From Actinomadura barringtoniae (GTDB lineage Bacteria > Actinomycetota > Actinomycetes > Streptosporangiales > Streptosporangiaceae), in NCBI RefSeq assembly GCF_017573505.1, contig NZ_JAGEOJ010000013.1:62001-126000 (forward strand): a stretch of DNA of 64,000 bases. The letters are read 5' to 3'. The notes beneath the pieces are model-generated. The model worked only from the letters and a program-made list of their open reading frames with translations, searched no databases and had not been told where the DNA came from. A program made the translations under genes and the position numbers. This document shows positions 42,162 through 50,283 of this stretch, in pieces. Each line of letters opens with the position of its first letter. Position 1 is the stretch's first letter.

Positions 42162-44627
42162 ATGCGCTTCCGCAACTCACGTCTGCGGACCAAGGTCACG
42201 GCTCTCCTGCTCTCCCTCATCGCACTCTGGGGGTTCGCCGCCTGGGTGACGCTGCGCGAGGGGATCAACCTCCTCGGGGTGCAGACGCTCGACAGCAACG
42301 TGGCCCAGCCCTCCGACCCCCTCCTGGTGGAGCTGCAGCGAGAGCGCAGGCTCTCCATGGTCGAGATGGCGACGCCGGGCCAGCAGCAGCGCTCCGCGCT
42401 CCAGGCTCAGCGGGCCCGTACCGACCAGACCGCGAGCGAACTGGTCAGCAAGGCGCGCAGCGGCGCGGTGAAGCGCACCGCCGGCGACGACCTCGAGCAC
42501 CGCATCAACCTGATGATCTCCCGGTTGCGCACGGTGAACGCCGCCCGTCACACCGTCGACTCCGGGGGCACCGACCGCGCCCAGGTCAGCGATGCCTACA
42601 CGGGCATCATCGACGCGGTGTTCCGCACCTACGACGCCCTGGCGACCCTGGACGACAAGGACTTCGCCCGCGACACGCGTTCCCTGGTCGCGATCAACCG
42701 CACCTGGGAGCTCCTGTCCCAGGAGGACGCCCTGGCCGCCGGCGCCCTCGCGACCGGCCGCGTCTCGGCCACCGAGCAGGCGCAGTTCACCGAGCTGGTC
42801 GGCGCCCGCCGGATCACCCTCGCCCGCGCCCTGGCGGATGTGGAGAACTCCGACCCGACACTCCACGACAACCTGCAGTCGAGCCCCAAGCTCGCCCGCG
42901 TGCGCGCCTTCGAAGACCAGATCATCCAGGCGCGGCGCGCCGTGACGTCGCCGCAGAGCGCCAAGCAGCAGCGTCCCGTCGTGTCCGCCGAGCAGTGGAG
43001 CTCGGCGGCGGCGCCCGCGCTGGCGGACGTACGCGATCAGGTGCAGGGCGCCGGTGACCGCCTGGTCGACCGTGCCAAGCCCATCGCCATCGGTGTTGTT
43101 GTGCGGTTGTTGCTGGCCGGTGGTCTGGGGCTGCTGGCGGTCATCGCCTCGATCGTTGTGTCGATCACCACGGCGCGGGCGTTGGTGCGGCAGTTGGAAC
43201 GGCTGCGGGGGGCGGCTTGGGAGCTGGCCGAGCAGCGGCTGCCCGGGGTGGTCGAACGGCTGGGGCACGGGGAGAGCGTGGACGTGGCCACCGAGGCTCC
43301 GCCGCTGGAGTTCGGGGCGGACGAGATCGGGCAGGTCGGTAAGGCGTTCAACGCCGTTCAGGAGACCGCGATCCGGACCGCCGTCGAGCAGGCGGAGCTG
43401 CGGCGCGGGATCCGGGACGTGCTGCTCAGCCTGGCGCGGCGCACGCAGACGCTCGTGCACCGGCAGCTGAGCATGCTGGACACGATGGAGCGGCGGCAGG
43501 ACATCGATCCGAAGGAACTGCAGGACCTGTTCCGGATCGACCACCTGGCGACTCGTATGCGGCGGAACGCGGAGAACCTCATCGTGCTCTCCGGCGCCAT
43601 CCCGGCTCGTGGGTGGCGGCGGTCGGTGCCGATGGTGGACGTCGTACGCGCGGCCGTCGGTGAGGTCGAGGACTACACGCGGGTCCAGGTCATGCCGATC
43701 GGGGCCGTGGAACTCACCGGGCGGGCCGTCGGTGACGTGACCCACCTGCTGGCCGAGCTGATCGAGAACGCGGTGTCGTTCTCCCCGCCGGACACGGTGG
43801 TGCAGATCGGCGGGCAGAAGGTGGCGAGCGGGTTCGCGATCGACATCGAGGACCGCGGGCTCGGGATGAGCGACGAGCGGCTGAACGAGATCAACGAGCG
43901 GATCGCCGACCCGCCCGAGTTCAACCTGCAGAGCTCGGTGCAGCTGGGCCTGTTCGTGGTCGGCCGCCTGGCCGAACGGTACGGGCTCCAGGTGTCCCTC
44001 AAGCGTTCGGCGTACGGGGGGACGACGGCGGTCGTGGTCATCCCGACCGAGCTGGTGACCGACGAGGGCGACCGGCCGCCGGGGCTCCCGGCCACCACGG
44101 AGAACGGGCTGGCCGTACGGCAGCCGGCGACGGCCGGGGCGCGGGCCCTGGCGGCGGTGCCGAGCACCTCGCGGGACTCCAGCGGCAGCGGCGGGCTCAA
44201 GACCGTTCCGCAGCCGCGGCCGGAGACCGAGGACGAGGAGCCCGAGGTTCTCGCCGGCACCGTCCTGCCCGCCGAGTCGACGCCAACGCTGACGCCGACG
44301 CCGGTCGAGTCGGCCCTGGCCGAGTCGGCGCCGGTCGAGTCGGCCCTGGCCGAGCCGGCCCCGGTCGAGCCGGTCGAACAGCCCGACACAACCGTGGAGG
44401 AGCCGGAAGTGAGCAGTACGCCCTCGGGCCTGCCGGTCCGGGTGCCGCAGGCCAGCCTCGCGCCGCCGTTGCGGACCGAGGAACCGGTCGTGGCGGAGGA
44501 GCCGGACGAGGAGGAGGCCGTGAGGTCTCCCGAGGAGATCCAGCGGATCATGGGCTCCTACCAGGCCGGAACGCGGCGCGGACGGGATGAGGCCCAGGCT
44601 CGGGCAGAAGGCGAGGACGAGCAGTGA
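42162..44627 (+). CDS. Conservon sensor histidine kinase (CvnA-type)
   Basis: 821 residues. The N-terminal helix (VTALLLSLIALWGFAAWVTL) is followed by a nitrate/nitrite-sensor-like extracellular region, a second transmembrane helix (~313-335) and a long dimerisation region. The HATPase domain has LLAELIENAVSFSPPDTVVQ and DIEDRGLGMSDERLNEINER. The C-terminal ~200 residues are a Pro/Glu-rich disordered tail with VES/ALAE repeats. In conservons this kinase acts with the roadblock, DUF742 and GTPase proteins encoded next. ATG at 42162 follows GAGG. First gene of a four-gene operon. Confidence 0.92.
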   Translation: MRFRNSRLRTKVTALLLSLIALWGFAAWVTLREGINLLGVQTLDSNVAQPSDPLLVELQRERRLSMVEMATPGQQQRSALQAQRARTDQTASELVSKARSGAVKRTAGDDLEHRINLMISRLRTVNAARHTVDSGGTDRAQVSDAYTGIIDAVFRTYDALATLDDKDFARDTRSLVAINRTWELLSQEDALAAGALATGRVSATEQAQFTELVGARRITLARALADVENSDPTLHDNLQSSPKLARVRAFEDQIIQARRAVTSPQSAKQQRPVVSAEQWSSAAAPALADVRDQVQGAGDRLVDRAKPIAIGVVVRLLLAGGLGLLAVIASIVVSITTARALVRQLERLRGAAWELAEQRLPGVVERLGHGESVDVATEAPPLEFGADEIGQVGKAFNAVQETAIRTAVEQAELRRGIRDVLLSLARRTQTLVHRQLSMLDTMERRQDIDPKELQDLFRIDHLATRMRRNAENLIVLSGAIPARGWRRSVPMVDVVRAAVGEVEDYTRVQVMPIGAVELTGRAVGDVTHLLAELIENAVSFSPPDTVVQIGGQKVASGFAIDIEDRGLGMSDERLNEINERIADPPEFNLQSSVQLGLFVVGRLAERYGLQVSLKRSAYGGTTAVVVIPTELVTDEGDRPPGLPATTENGLAVRQPATAGARALAAVPSTSRDSSGSGGLKTVPQPRPETEDEEPEVLAGTVLPAESTPTLTPTPVESALAESAPVESALAEPAPVEPVEQPDTTVEEPEVSSTPSGLPVRVPQASLAPPLRTEEPVVAEEPDEEEAVRSPEEIQRIMGSYQAGTRRGRDEAQARAEGEDEQ

Positions 44628-45031
44628 CGCAGAAGCCGGTGGACCTGAGCTGGCTGCTGGACGATCTGGTGGGGCGCCTGCCGCATGCCAGGCATGCGGT
44701 GGTGCTGTCGGCGGACGGGCTGCTCATGGCCTCCTCGAAGGCCATGAGCCTGGACGACGGCGAACACCTGTCGGCGGTGGCGGCCGGGATCCAGAGCCTG
44801 GCCAAGGGCGCGGGCACCCGGTTCGGCGGCGGCCCCGTCCGGCAGACGATCGTCGAGATGCAGTCGGCGTTCATGCTGGTGACCGTGGCGGGCAAGGGCG
44901 CCTGCCTGGCGGTGCTGAGCGACGAGGAGGCCGACGTCGGGCTCATCGCGTACGAGATGGCGATGCTGGCGACCAGCATGGCCGACCACCTCACCTCGCC
45001 GTCGCGGACCGAGGAGCAACCGGCCCAATGA
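44624..45031 (+). CDS. Roadblock/LC7 domain protein (CvnB-type)
   Basis: 135 residues, a roadblock/LC7 fold: LSWLLDDLVGRLPHARHAVV, LSADGLLMASSKAMSLDDGE and GKGACLAVLSDEEADVGLIA. Such proteins act as regulators or scaffolds for the small GTPase of the conservon. The start GTG overlaps the kinase stop by 4 nt. Confidence 0.95.
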   Translation: MTQKPVDLSWLLDDLVGRLPHARHAVVLSADGLLMASSKAMSLDDGEHLSAVAAGIQSLAKGAGTRFGGGPVRQTIVEMQSAFMLVTVAGKGACLAVLSDEEADVGLIAYEMAMLATSMADHLTSPSRTEEQPAQ

Positions 45032-45414
45032 ACCCGCCCGAGGAAGAACCCGACGAGCGGTGGCTCGACGAGCATGCCGGGCCGATGGTCCGGCCGTACG
45101 TCATGACGAGCGGGCGGATCGAGCCCAGCCGGGGGAAGTTCGACCTCATCACGCTGGTGGTCGCGATCGGGCCGGAGCCCGAGAGCGAGATCGGGCTGGG
45201 GCCCGAGCACATGGCGATCATGCGGATCTGCCAGTCGGTGCTGTCGGTGGCCGAGCTCACCGCGCATCTGGACCTGCCCGTCGCGACCGTGCGGGTGCTG
45301 CTGGGCGACCTGCTCGACAAGGGCTTCATCACCCTCCAGGAACCCGAACCGGAGGCGGACATGCACGACATCAGGCTCTACAAGGCGGTGATCGATGGTC
45401 TCCGGGCTCTCTAG
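45028..45414 (+). CDS. DUF742 domain protein (CvnC-type)
   Basis: 128 residues; VRPYVMTSGRIEPSRGKFDL, GPEHMAIMRICQSVLSVAEL and LPVATVRVLLGDLLDKGFIT form the DUF742 pattern, a winged-helix-like small domain. ATG at 45028 overlaps the roadblock stop (ATGA). The GTPase gene starts inside its 3' end (20-nt overlap). Confidence 0.95.
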   Translation: MNPPEEEPDERWLDEHAGPMVRPYVMTSGRIEPSRGKFDLITLVVAIGPEPESEIGLGPEHMAIMRICQSVLSVAELTAHLDLPVATVRVLLGDLLDKGFITLQEPEPEADMHDIRLYKAVIDGLRAL

Positions 45415-46006
45415 ACGCGAGGTGAACGGCCGCCTGCTGCCCACCGCGGTCAAGATCGTGATCGCGGGCGGTTTCGGGGTCGGCAAGACCACCATGGTGG
45501 GCACGGTCTCCGAGACCCAGCCGCTGCGGACCGAGGAGATCCTCACCGACCAGGGCGTCGGCGTGGACGACGTCTCGGGCGTGGAGCGCAAGACCACCAC
45601 GACCGTCGCCATGGACTTCGGCCGGATCACGATGGGCGAGGACTATGTCCTCTACCTGTTCGGGACGCCCGGCCAGGAGCGCTTCTGGTTCATGTGGGAC
45701 GAGGTGGCGCTCGGCGCACTCGGTGCGGTGGTGCTGGCCGACACCCGGCGCCTGTCGGACTGCTTCCCGTCGGTGGACTACTTCGAGCGCCGCGGCACGC
45801 CGTTCCTGGTCGCGGTCAACTGCTTCGAGGGCTCCCGCCGGTACGACCTGGAAGAGATCCAGATGGCGCTCAACCTGGGCCCGAACGTCCCGGTCATGCT
45901 CTGCGACGCCCGCAAGCTCGACTCCTGCAAGAAGGTCCTCATCGACCTCGTCCTGCACGCCATGAAGGTCCGCGGCGTCGGCGACGAAGAGCCCGTCAAC
46001 GCCTGA
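45395..46006 (+). CDS. Small GTPase of the conservon (CvnD-type)
   Basis: 203 residues. P-loop IAGGFGVGKTTMVGTV, G3 FGTPGQERF, and AVNCFEG at the G4 position, where the usual NKxD is replaced, as in other actinobacterial conservon ATP/GTP-binding proteins. It is the output switch of the CvnA-D module at the membrane. It ends ~50 nt before an inverted repeat that separates it from the convergent polyprenyl synthase gene. Confidence 0.95.
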   Translation: MVSGLSRREVNGRLLPTAVKIVIAGGFGVGKTTMVGTVSETQPLRTEEILTDQGVGVDDVSGVERKTTTTVAMDFGRITMGEDYVLYLFGTPGQERFWFMWDEVALGALGAVVLADTRRLSDCFPSVDYFERRGTPFLVAVNCFEGSRRYDLEEIQMALNLGPNVPVMLCDARKLDSCKKVLIDLVLHAMKVRGVGDEEPVNA

Positions 46007-46058
46007 TGCCGATCGGACGCACGTGCCCGACGGCCGGTCGGGGCTTGGAGCCTGCGGT

Positions 46059-46082
46059 CGTACGGGCTGGTCAGCCCGTACG
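46059..46082. terminator. Bidirectional hairpin between conservon and polyprenyl synthase
   Basis: CGTACGGGCTG (46059-46069) pairs perfectly with CAGCCCGTACG (46072-46082) around GT. It lies 53 nt after the GTPase stop and ~30 nt before the convergent gene's stop. Confidence 0.65.
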
Positions 46083-46134
46083 GGAGACGACTCGGCCCGT
46101 GCGAGAGACGCCTCAGCCCGTGCGGGAGACCACG
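46072..46134. repeat. 21-bp x3 tandem repeat spanning the polyprenyl synthase stop codon
   Basis: Units at 46072-46092, 46093-46113 and 46114-46134 share CAGCCCGTRCGGGAGAC. The third copy encodes the gene's last residues (VVSRTG); the stop complement TCA is at 46113-46115. The two outer copies repeat this end beyond the stop. Confidence 0.7.
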
Positions 46135-47117
46135 TAGTCGCAGAGGCCGGTGAAGGCGGCGCGGGCCGGGATGTCGGGGAGGGTCTCCAGCTCGGCGCGG
46201 GCGTCTTCGGCCCAACGGCGCAGGTCGGCGCGGGAGCGGTCCATGGCCGGGTGGGCGCGGAGCAGGGTGAGGGCCTCGGCGTGCAGGGCGTCGTCGGTGA
46301 GGTCCTGCTTGAGGAGCTCGCGCAGGCGGGCGTCGTCGGGGCCGGAGCCCGCGCCCGCCATGACCAGGTGCATGGGGAGGGTGAAGATGCCCTCGCGCAG
46401 GTCGGTGCCGGGGGTCTTGCCGGACTGCTCGGCCTCGGAGGAGATGTCCAGGATGTCGTCGGACAGCTGGAACGCGACGCCGATCTTCTCGCAGGCGGAG
46501 GTGATGGTGTCGACCACGTGCGAGGGGGCACCCGAGAGCAGGGCGCCGAACTGGCCGGAGACGGCGATCAGCGAGCCGGTCTTGTCGGCCACGACCTGCA
46601 GGTAGTGCTTCAGCGGGTCGGCGTCGGGGGCGACGCCGACGGTCTCCTGGATCTGGCCGCGGACCAGGCGGGCGAACGCGCGGGCCTGGATGCGGACGGC
46701 CTCGGGGCCGAGGTCGGCGAGGAGGTCGGAGGCGCGGGCGAACAGGTAGTCGCCGGTGAGGATGGCGACGGTGTTGGTCCAGCGGGCGTTCGCCGAAGGG
46801 GTACCGCGCCGAACGGTCGCCTCGTCCATCACGTCGTCGTGGTAGAGCGTCGCCAGGTGGGTCAGCTCGACCACCACCGCGGCCGGCACAACGCCGGCCG
46901 CGGCGGGGTCGCCGAAGTGTGCGGCGAGGAGCACCAGCATCGGGCGGAAGCGCTTGCCTCCGGCCTCGACCAGGTGCTTGGAGGCCTGGGCGAGCAGCGG
47001 ATCCTCGCTGTGCACCGACTCGAGCAGCAGCGACTCGACCGCCGCGAGCCGCTCCTGGACGTCGGCGGCGAGCCCGTCGTCCACAGGCAGGCCAAATGGA
47101 ACGGCGCTGCTACTCAC
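46113..47117 (-). CDS. Polyprenyl diphosphate synthase (long-chain, trans)
   Basis: 334 residues. First Asp-rich motif LYHDDVMDEATVRRG, second LSDDILDISSEAEQSGKTPG; GGKRFRP and KTGSLIAVS are present. The residue five before the first Asp-rich motif is Ala, as in long-chain enzymes, so the product is probably the C40-C45 side-chain precursor of menaquinone rather than GGPP (inference). It follows nuoN by 20 nt in the same direction and probably belongs to the nuo transcript, fitting menaquinone as the electron acceptor of complex I. Confidence 0.92.
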   Translation of the reverse strand: MSSSAVPFGLPVDDGLAADVQERLAAVESLLLESVHSEDPLLAQASKHLVEAGGKRFRPMLVLLAAHFGDPAAAGVVPAAVVVELTHLATLYHDDVMDEATVRRGTPSANARWTNTVAILTGDYLFARASDLLADLGPEAVRIQARAFARLVRGQIQETVGVAPDADPLKHYLQVVADKTGSLIAVSGQFGALLSGAPSHVVDTITSACEKIGVAFQLSDDILDISSEAEQSGKTPGTDLREGIFTLPMHLVMAGAGSGPDDARLRELLKQDLTDDALHAEALTLLRAHPAMDRSRADLRRWAEDARAELETLPDIPARAAFTGLCDYVVSRTG

Positions 47118-47137
47118 CCAAACCCCCTACAGGAGCA

Positions 47138-48706
47138 CTACCTGACGAACATCTGTGTCGCGGCGTGCCCGGCAAGATCCAGCATGGGCTGGGGGAGCAC
47201 GCCGAGTACCACAGTAGCCGTCAGCCCGAGCGCCACCGCAGCCGCGGTGGCCGGTGCGGCCACCACGGTCGGGCCGTCGGCCTCCGGCTCGCTGAAGAAC
47301 ATCACCACGATGACCCGGACGTAGAAGAACGCGGCGATCGCCGAGGAGATCACGCCGACCACCACCAGGGGGGTCGCGCCGCCCTCGATGGCGGCCTTGA
47401 ACACCGCGAACTTGCCGGTGAAGCCGCTGGTCAGCGGGATGCCGGCGAACGCCAGGAGGAAGAAGGCGAACACGCCGGCGACCACCGGGGAACGCTTGCC
47501 GAGGCCCGCCCAGCGCGACAGGTGCGCCGCCTCGCCCGCTCCGTCCTGCACCATCGTGATCACCGCGAACGCGCCGATCGTGGTGAAGCCGTAGGCCGCC
47601 AGGTAGAACAGCGTGCCCGACAGGCCGTCGCGCGAGGTGGCGACGACGCCGGTCAGCAGGAAGCCCGCGTGCGCGATGGAGGAGTAGGCCAGCATCCGCT
47701 TGATGTCGGTCTGCGTGATCGCCACGATCGCGCCGACGACCATTGTGAGAATGGCCACACCCCACATGAAGGGGCGCCAGTCCCACTTCATGGTCTCCAG
47801 GCCCACGTAGTAGACCCGCAGCACCGCGCCGAACGCGGCGACCAGCGTGCAGGAGGCCATCAGCGCGGTGATCGGGGTCGGGGCGCCCTGGTAGACGTCC
47901 GGCTTCCACATCTGGAACGGCACCGCGCCGACCTTGAACAGCAGGCCGACCGACAGCATCGCGACGCCGACCAGCAGCAGCGTCTCGTTGCCGGCGTCCC
48001 GGCTGAGCTGGTCGGCGATCACCGACAGCCGCACCGAGCCGGAGTAGCCGTACAGCAGCGCCGCCCCGTACAGGAAGAACGCCGAGGAGAACGCGCCCAG
48101 CAGGAAGTACTTGACCGCGGCCTCCTGCGAGAGCAGGCGGCGGCGCCGCGCCAGCCCGCACAGCAGGTAGAGCGGCAGCGACATGACCTCAAGGGCCACG
48201 AACATCGTCAGCAGGTCGTTCGACGCGGGGAACATCAGCATGCCGCCGACCGCGAACAGCATCAGCGGGAAGACCTCGGTCTGGGCGATGCCCGCCGCCG
48301 TGGTCTCCTGCTCGGCCTCGCTGCCCGGCAGCGCGGACGCCTGCGCGGCGAAGTGCTGCGGGGCGCGGCCGCCGCGCTCGGAGATCAGCAGCAGCGACAC
48401 CAGTGCCAGCACCAGGATCGTGCCCTGCAGGAACAGCGTCGGTCCGTCCACGCCGAGCGCGCCTTCGGCGGCGACGTGGTGCGGCTTGTCCTTGGCCGCC
48501 AGGACGCAGGTCCAGACGAGGCCGATGATCAGGCCGACGGCCGTGACGGTGACCTGCGCCGGGTAGCGCTGCTTGCGTCCGAGGAACGCCTCGACCAGCA
48601 CGCCCACGATGGCGGCGCCGAACACCACCAGCATGGGCGCGAGCTGCCCGTATTCGATGTGCGGCGCGGGGATGTCCCCCTGCGCCAGGACAGCGCCCGT
48701 GGTCAT
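47138..48706 (-). CDS. nuoN: NADH-quinone oxidoreductase subunit N
   Basis: 522 residues, an antiporter-like (Mrp/proton_antipo_M) membrane subunit with about 14 helices. LLTMFVALEVMSLPLYLLCG, YFLLGAFSSAFFLYGAALLY and MLAYSSIAHAGFLLTGV are the family signatures, with Lys in the helix-7/8 region. It is one of three proton channels in complex I. ATG overlaps nuoM by 4 nt. Last nuo gene before the polyprenyl synthase. Confidence 0.97.
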   Translation of the reverse strand: MTTGAVLAQGDIPAPHIEYGQLAPMLVVFGAAIVGVLVEAFLGRKQRYPAQVTVTAVGLIIGLVWTCVLAAKDKPHHVAAEGALGVDGPTLFLQGTILVLALVSLLLISERGGRAPQHFAAQASALPGSEAEQETTAAGIAQTEVFPLMLFAVGGMLMFPASNDLLTMFVALEVMSLPLYLLCGLARRRRLLSQEAAVKYFLLGAFSSAFFLYGAALLYGYSGSVRLSVIADQLSRDAGNETLLLVGVAMLSVGLLFKVGAVPFQMWKPDVYQGAPTPITALMASCTLVAAFGAVLRVYYVGLETMKWDWRPFMWGVAILTMVVGAIVAITQTDIKRMLAYSSIAHAGFLLTGVVATSRDGLSGTLFYLAAYGFTTIGAFAVITMVQDGAGEAAHLSRWAGLGKRSPVVAGVFAFFLLAFAGIPLTSGFTGKFAVFKAAIEGGATPLVVVGVISSAIAAFFYVRVIVVMFFSEPEADGPTVVAAPATAAAVALGLTATVVLGVLPQPMLDLAGHAATQMFVR

Positions 48707-50283
48707 GGACGTGCTCCGTTCTCAGCGACGTTGCCGGAGATCTTCGGGGCCGGATCGTGCTTGTCGACCCTGACCAGCGTCTGCTTCACCGACGGGTTGA
48801 TCACGTCGAGCACCGGCTGGGGGAAGAAGCCCATCACCAGGATGATCGCGATGATCGGCCCGACCGCCCACTTCTCTCGAAGCGACAGGTCCTTCATCCC
48901 GGTGACCTGCTCCTTGGGCTGCCCGCCCATCGTCCGCTGGTACATCCACAGGATGTAGATCGCGGCGAGGACGATGCCGGTGAGCGCGAACAGCGCGGGC
49001 ACCTTGTAGCGGGTGAACGTGCCGGTGAGCACCAGGAACTCCGACACGAACGTGGACATCCCCGGCAGCGACAGCCCGGACAGGCCGGAGATGAGGAACA
49101 GCCCGGCCAGCATCGGCGCGACCTTCTGGACGCCGCCGAACGCGTCGATCCGCGCGGACTTGCGCCGGGCGATCATGAAGCCGACCAGCAGGAACAGCGC
49201 GCCGGTCGAGAAGCCGTGGTTCACCATGTAGAGCGCGGCGCCCGACTGGCCCTGCGAGGTCATCGCGAAGATGCCGAGCACGATGAACCCGAAGTGCGAC
49301 ACCGAGGTGTAGGCGACCAGGCGCTTCAGGTCGACCTGCCCGATCGCCAGCACCGCGCCATAGATGACGCTGATGACGGCGAGCGTGAGCACCACCGGCG
49401 TGGCCCACTTGGACGCGCCGGGGAACAGCTCCAGGCAGAAGCGCATCATCCCGTACGTGCCGACCTTGTCCAGCACGCCGACGATCAGCACCAGCGCGCC
49501 CGCCGGTGACTGCGCCGCCGCGTCCGGCAGCCAGGTGTGCACCGGCACCATCGGCGCCTTGATGGCGAACGCGATGAAGAAGCCGACGAACAGCCACTTG
49601 GCGGTGGTCGGGTCGACGTTCATCTTGTTCAGCTCTTGGAACATGAACGTGCCGTGGCCGAGGCCGCCGTCACTGACCGACTTGGCCGACAGCGGGTACA
49701 GCCAGATCACCGCGACGAGCATGACCAGCCCGCCGAACAGCGAGTACAGCAGGAACTTGACCGCCGCGTACGACCGCTGCGCGCCGCCGTAGGACCCGAT
49801 GATGAAGTACACCGGGATCAGCATCGCCTCGAAGAAGACGTAGAAGAGGAAGACGTCGGTCGCCGCGAAGACGCCGATCATCATCGCTTCCAGGCCCAGG
49901 ATCAGCGCGAAGTAGGTCTTCACAGAGCGCTTCGGCGGAGTGTCGACTCCGCCAGAGCGGCCCGACTCGTCCCAGGAGGCCAGGATGACCAGCGGGACCA
50001 GGATGACCGACAGCAGGATCAGCACCAGCGCGACGCCGTCGACGCCGACCGCCCAGTGCACTCCGAACGCCTTGATCCACCAGTACTTCTCGGTGAACTG
50101 GAACCGGTCGCCACTGGTGTCGAAACCCGTCGCCATCACCGCGGCCACGACGGCCACGACGAGCGAGACGCCGAACGCGACCTGCTTGACCAGCGCGTCG
50201 CGTCCGCGCGGCAGCAGGCCCACCACCAGCGCGCCCACGAGGGGCAGCGCGATGAGGACGCTCAGCCAGGGAAAGTCTTCCAT
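48703..50283 (-). CDS. nuoM: NADH-quinone oxidoreductase subunit M
   Basis: 526 residues, antiporter-like subunit with ~14 helices: YVFFEAMLIPVYFIIGSYGG, IKAPMVPVHTWLPDAAAQSP and RLVAYTSVSHFGFIVLGIFA. It conducts protons in the membrane arm. ATG at 50283 starts MEDFPWLSVLIALPLVGALV and overlaps the nuoL stop by one base; the long upstream extension is rejected. Confidence 0.97.
   Translation of the reverse strand: MEDFPWLSVLIALPLVGALVVGLLPRGRDALVKQVAFGVSLVVAVVAAVMATGFDTSGDRFQFTEKYWWIKAFGVHWAVGVDGVALVLILLSVILVPLVILASWDESGRSGGVDTPPKRSVKTYFALILGLEAMMIGVFAATDVFLFYVFFEAMLIPVYFIIGSYGGAQRSYAAVKFLLYSLFGGLVMLVAVIWLYPLSAKSVSDGGLGHGTFMFQELNKMNVDPTTAKWLFVGFFIAFAIKAPMVPVHTWLPDAAAQSPAGALVLIVGVLDKVGTYGMMRFCLELFPGASKWATPVVLTLAVISVIYGAVLAIGQVDLKRLVAYTSVSHFGFIVLGIFAMTSQGQSGAALYMVNHGFSTGALFLLVGFMIARRKSARIDAFGGVQKVAPMLAGLFLISGLSGLSLPGMSTFVSEFLVLTGTFTRYKVPALFALTGIVLAAIYILWMYQRTMGGQPKEQVTGMKDLSLREKWAVGPIIAIILVMGFFPQPVLDVINPSVKQTLVRVDKHDPAPKISGNVAENGARP

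Noticed and set aside
36383..47117. One single biosynthetic cluster running from the P450s to the polyprenyl synthase
   Set aside because: The polyprenyl synthase is convergent, separated by a hairpin, and co-oriented with nuo; its motif suggests a long-chain product.
46919..48958. 679-residue plus-strand ORF, and similar long ORFs opposite nuoM, nuoL, nuoH and nuoG
   Set aside because: All are shadows of nuo genes: Arg/His/Asp-rich with no recognisable fold.
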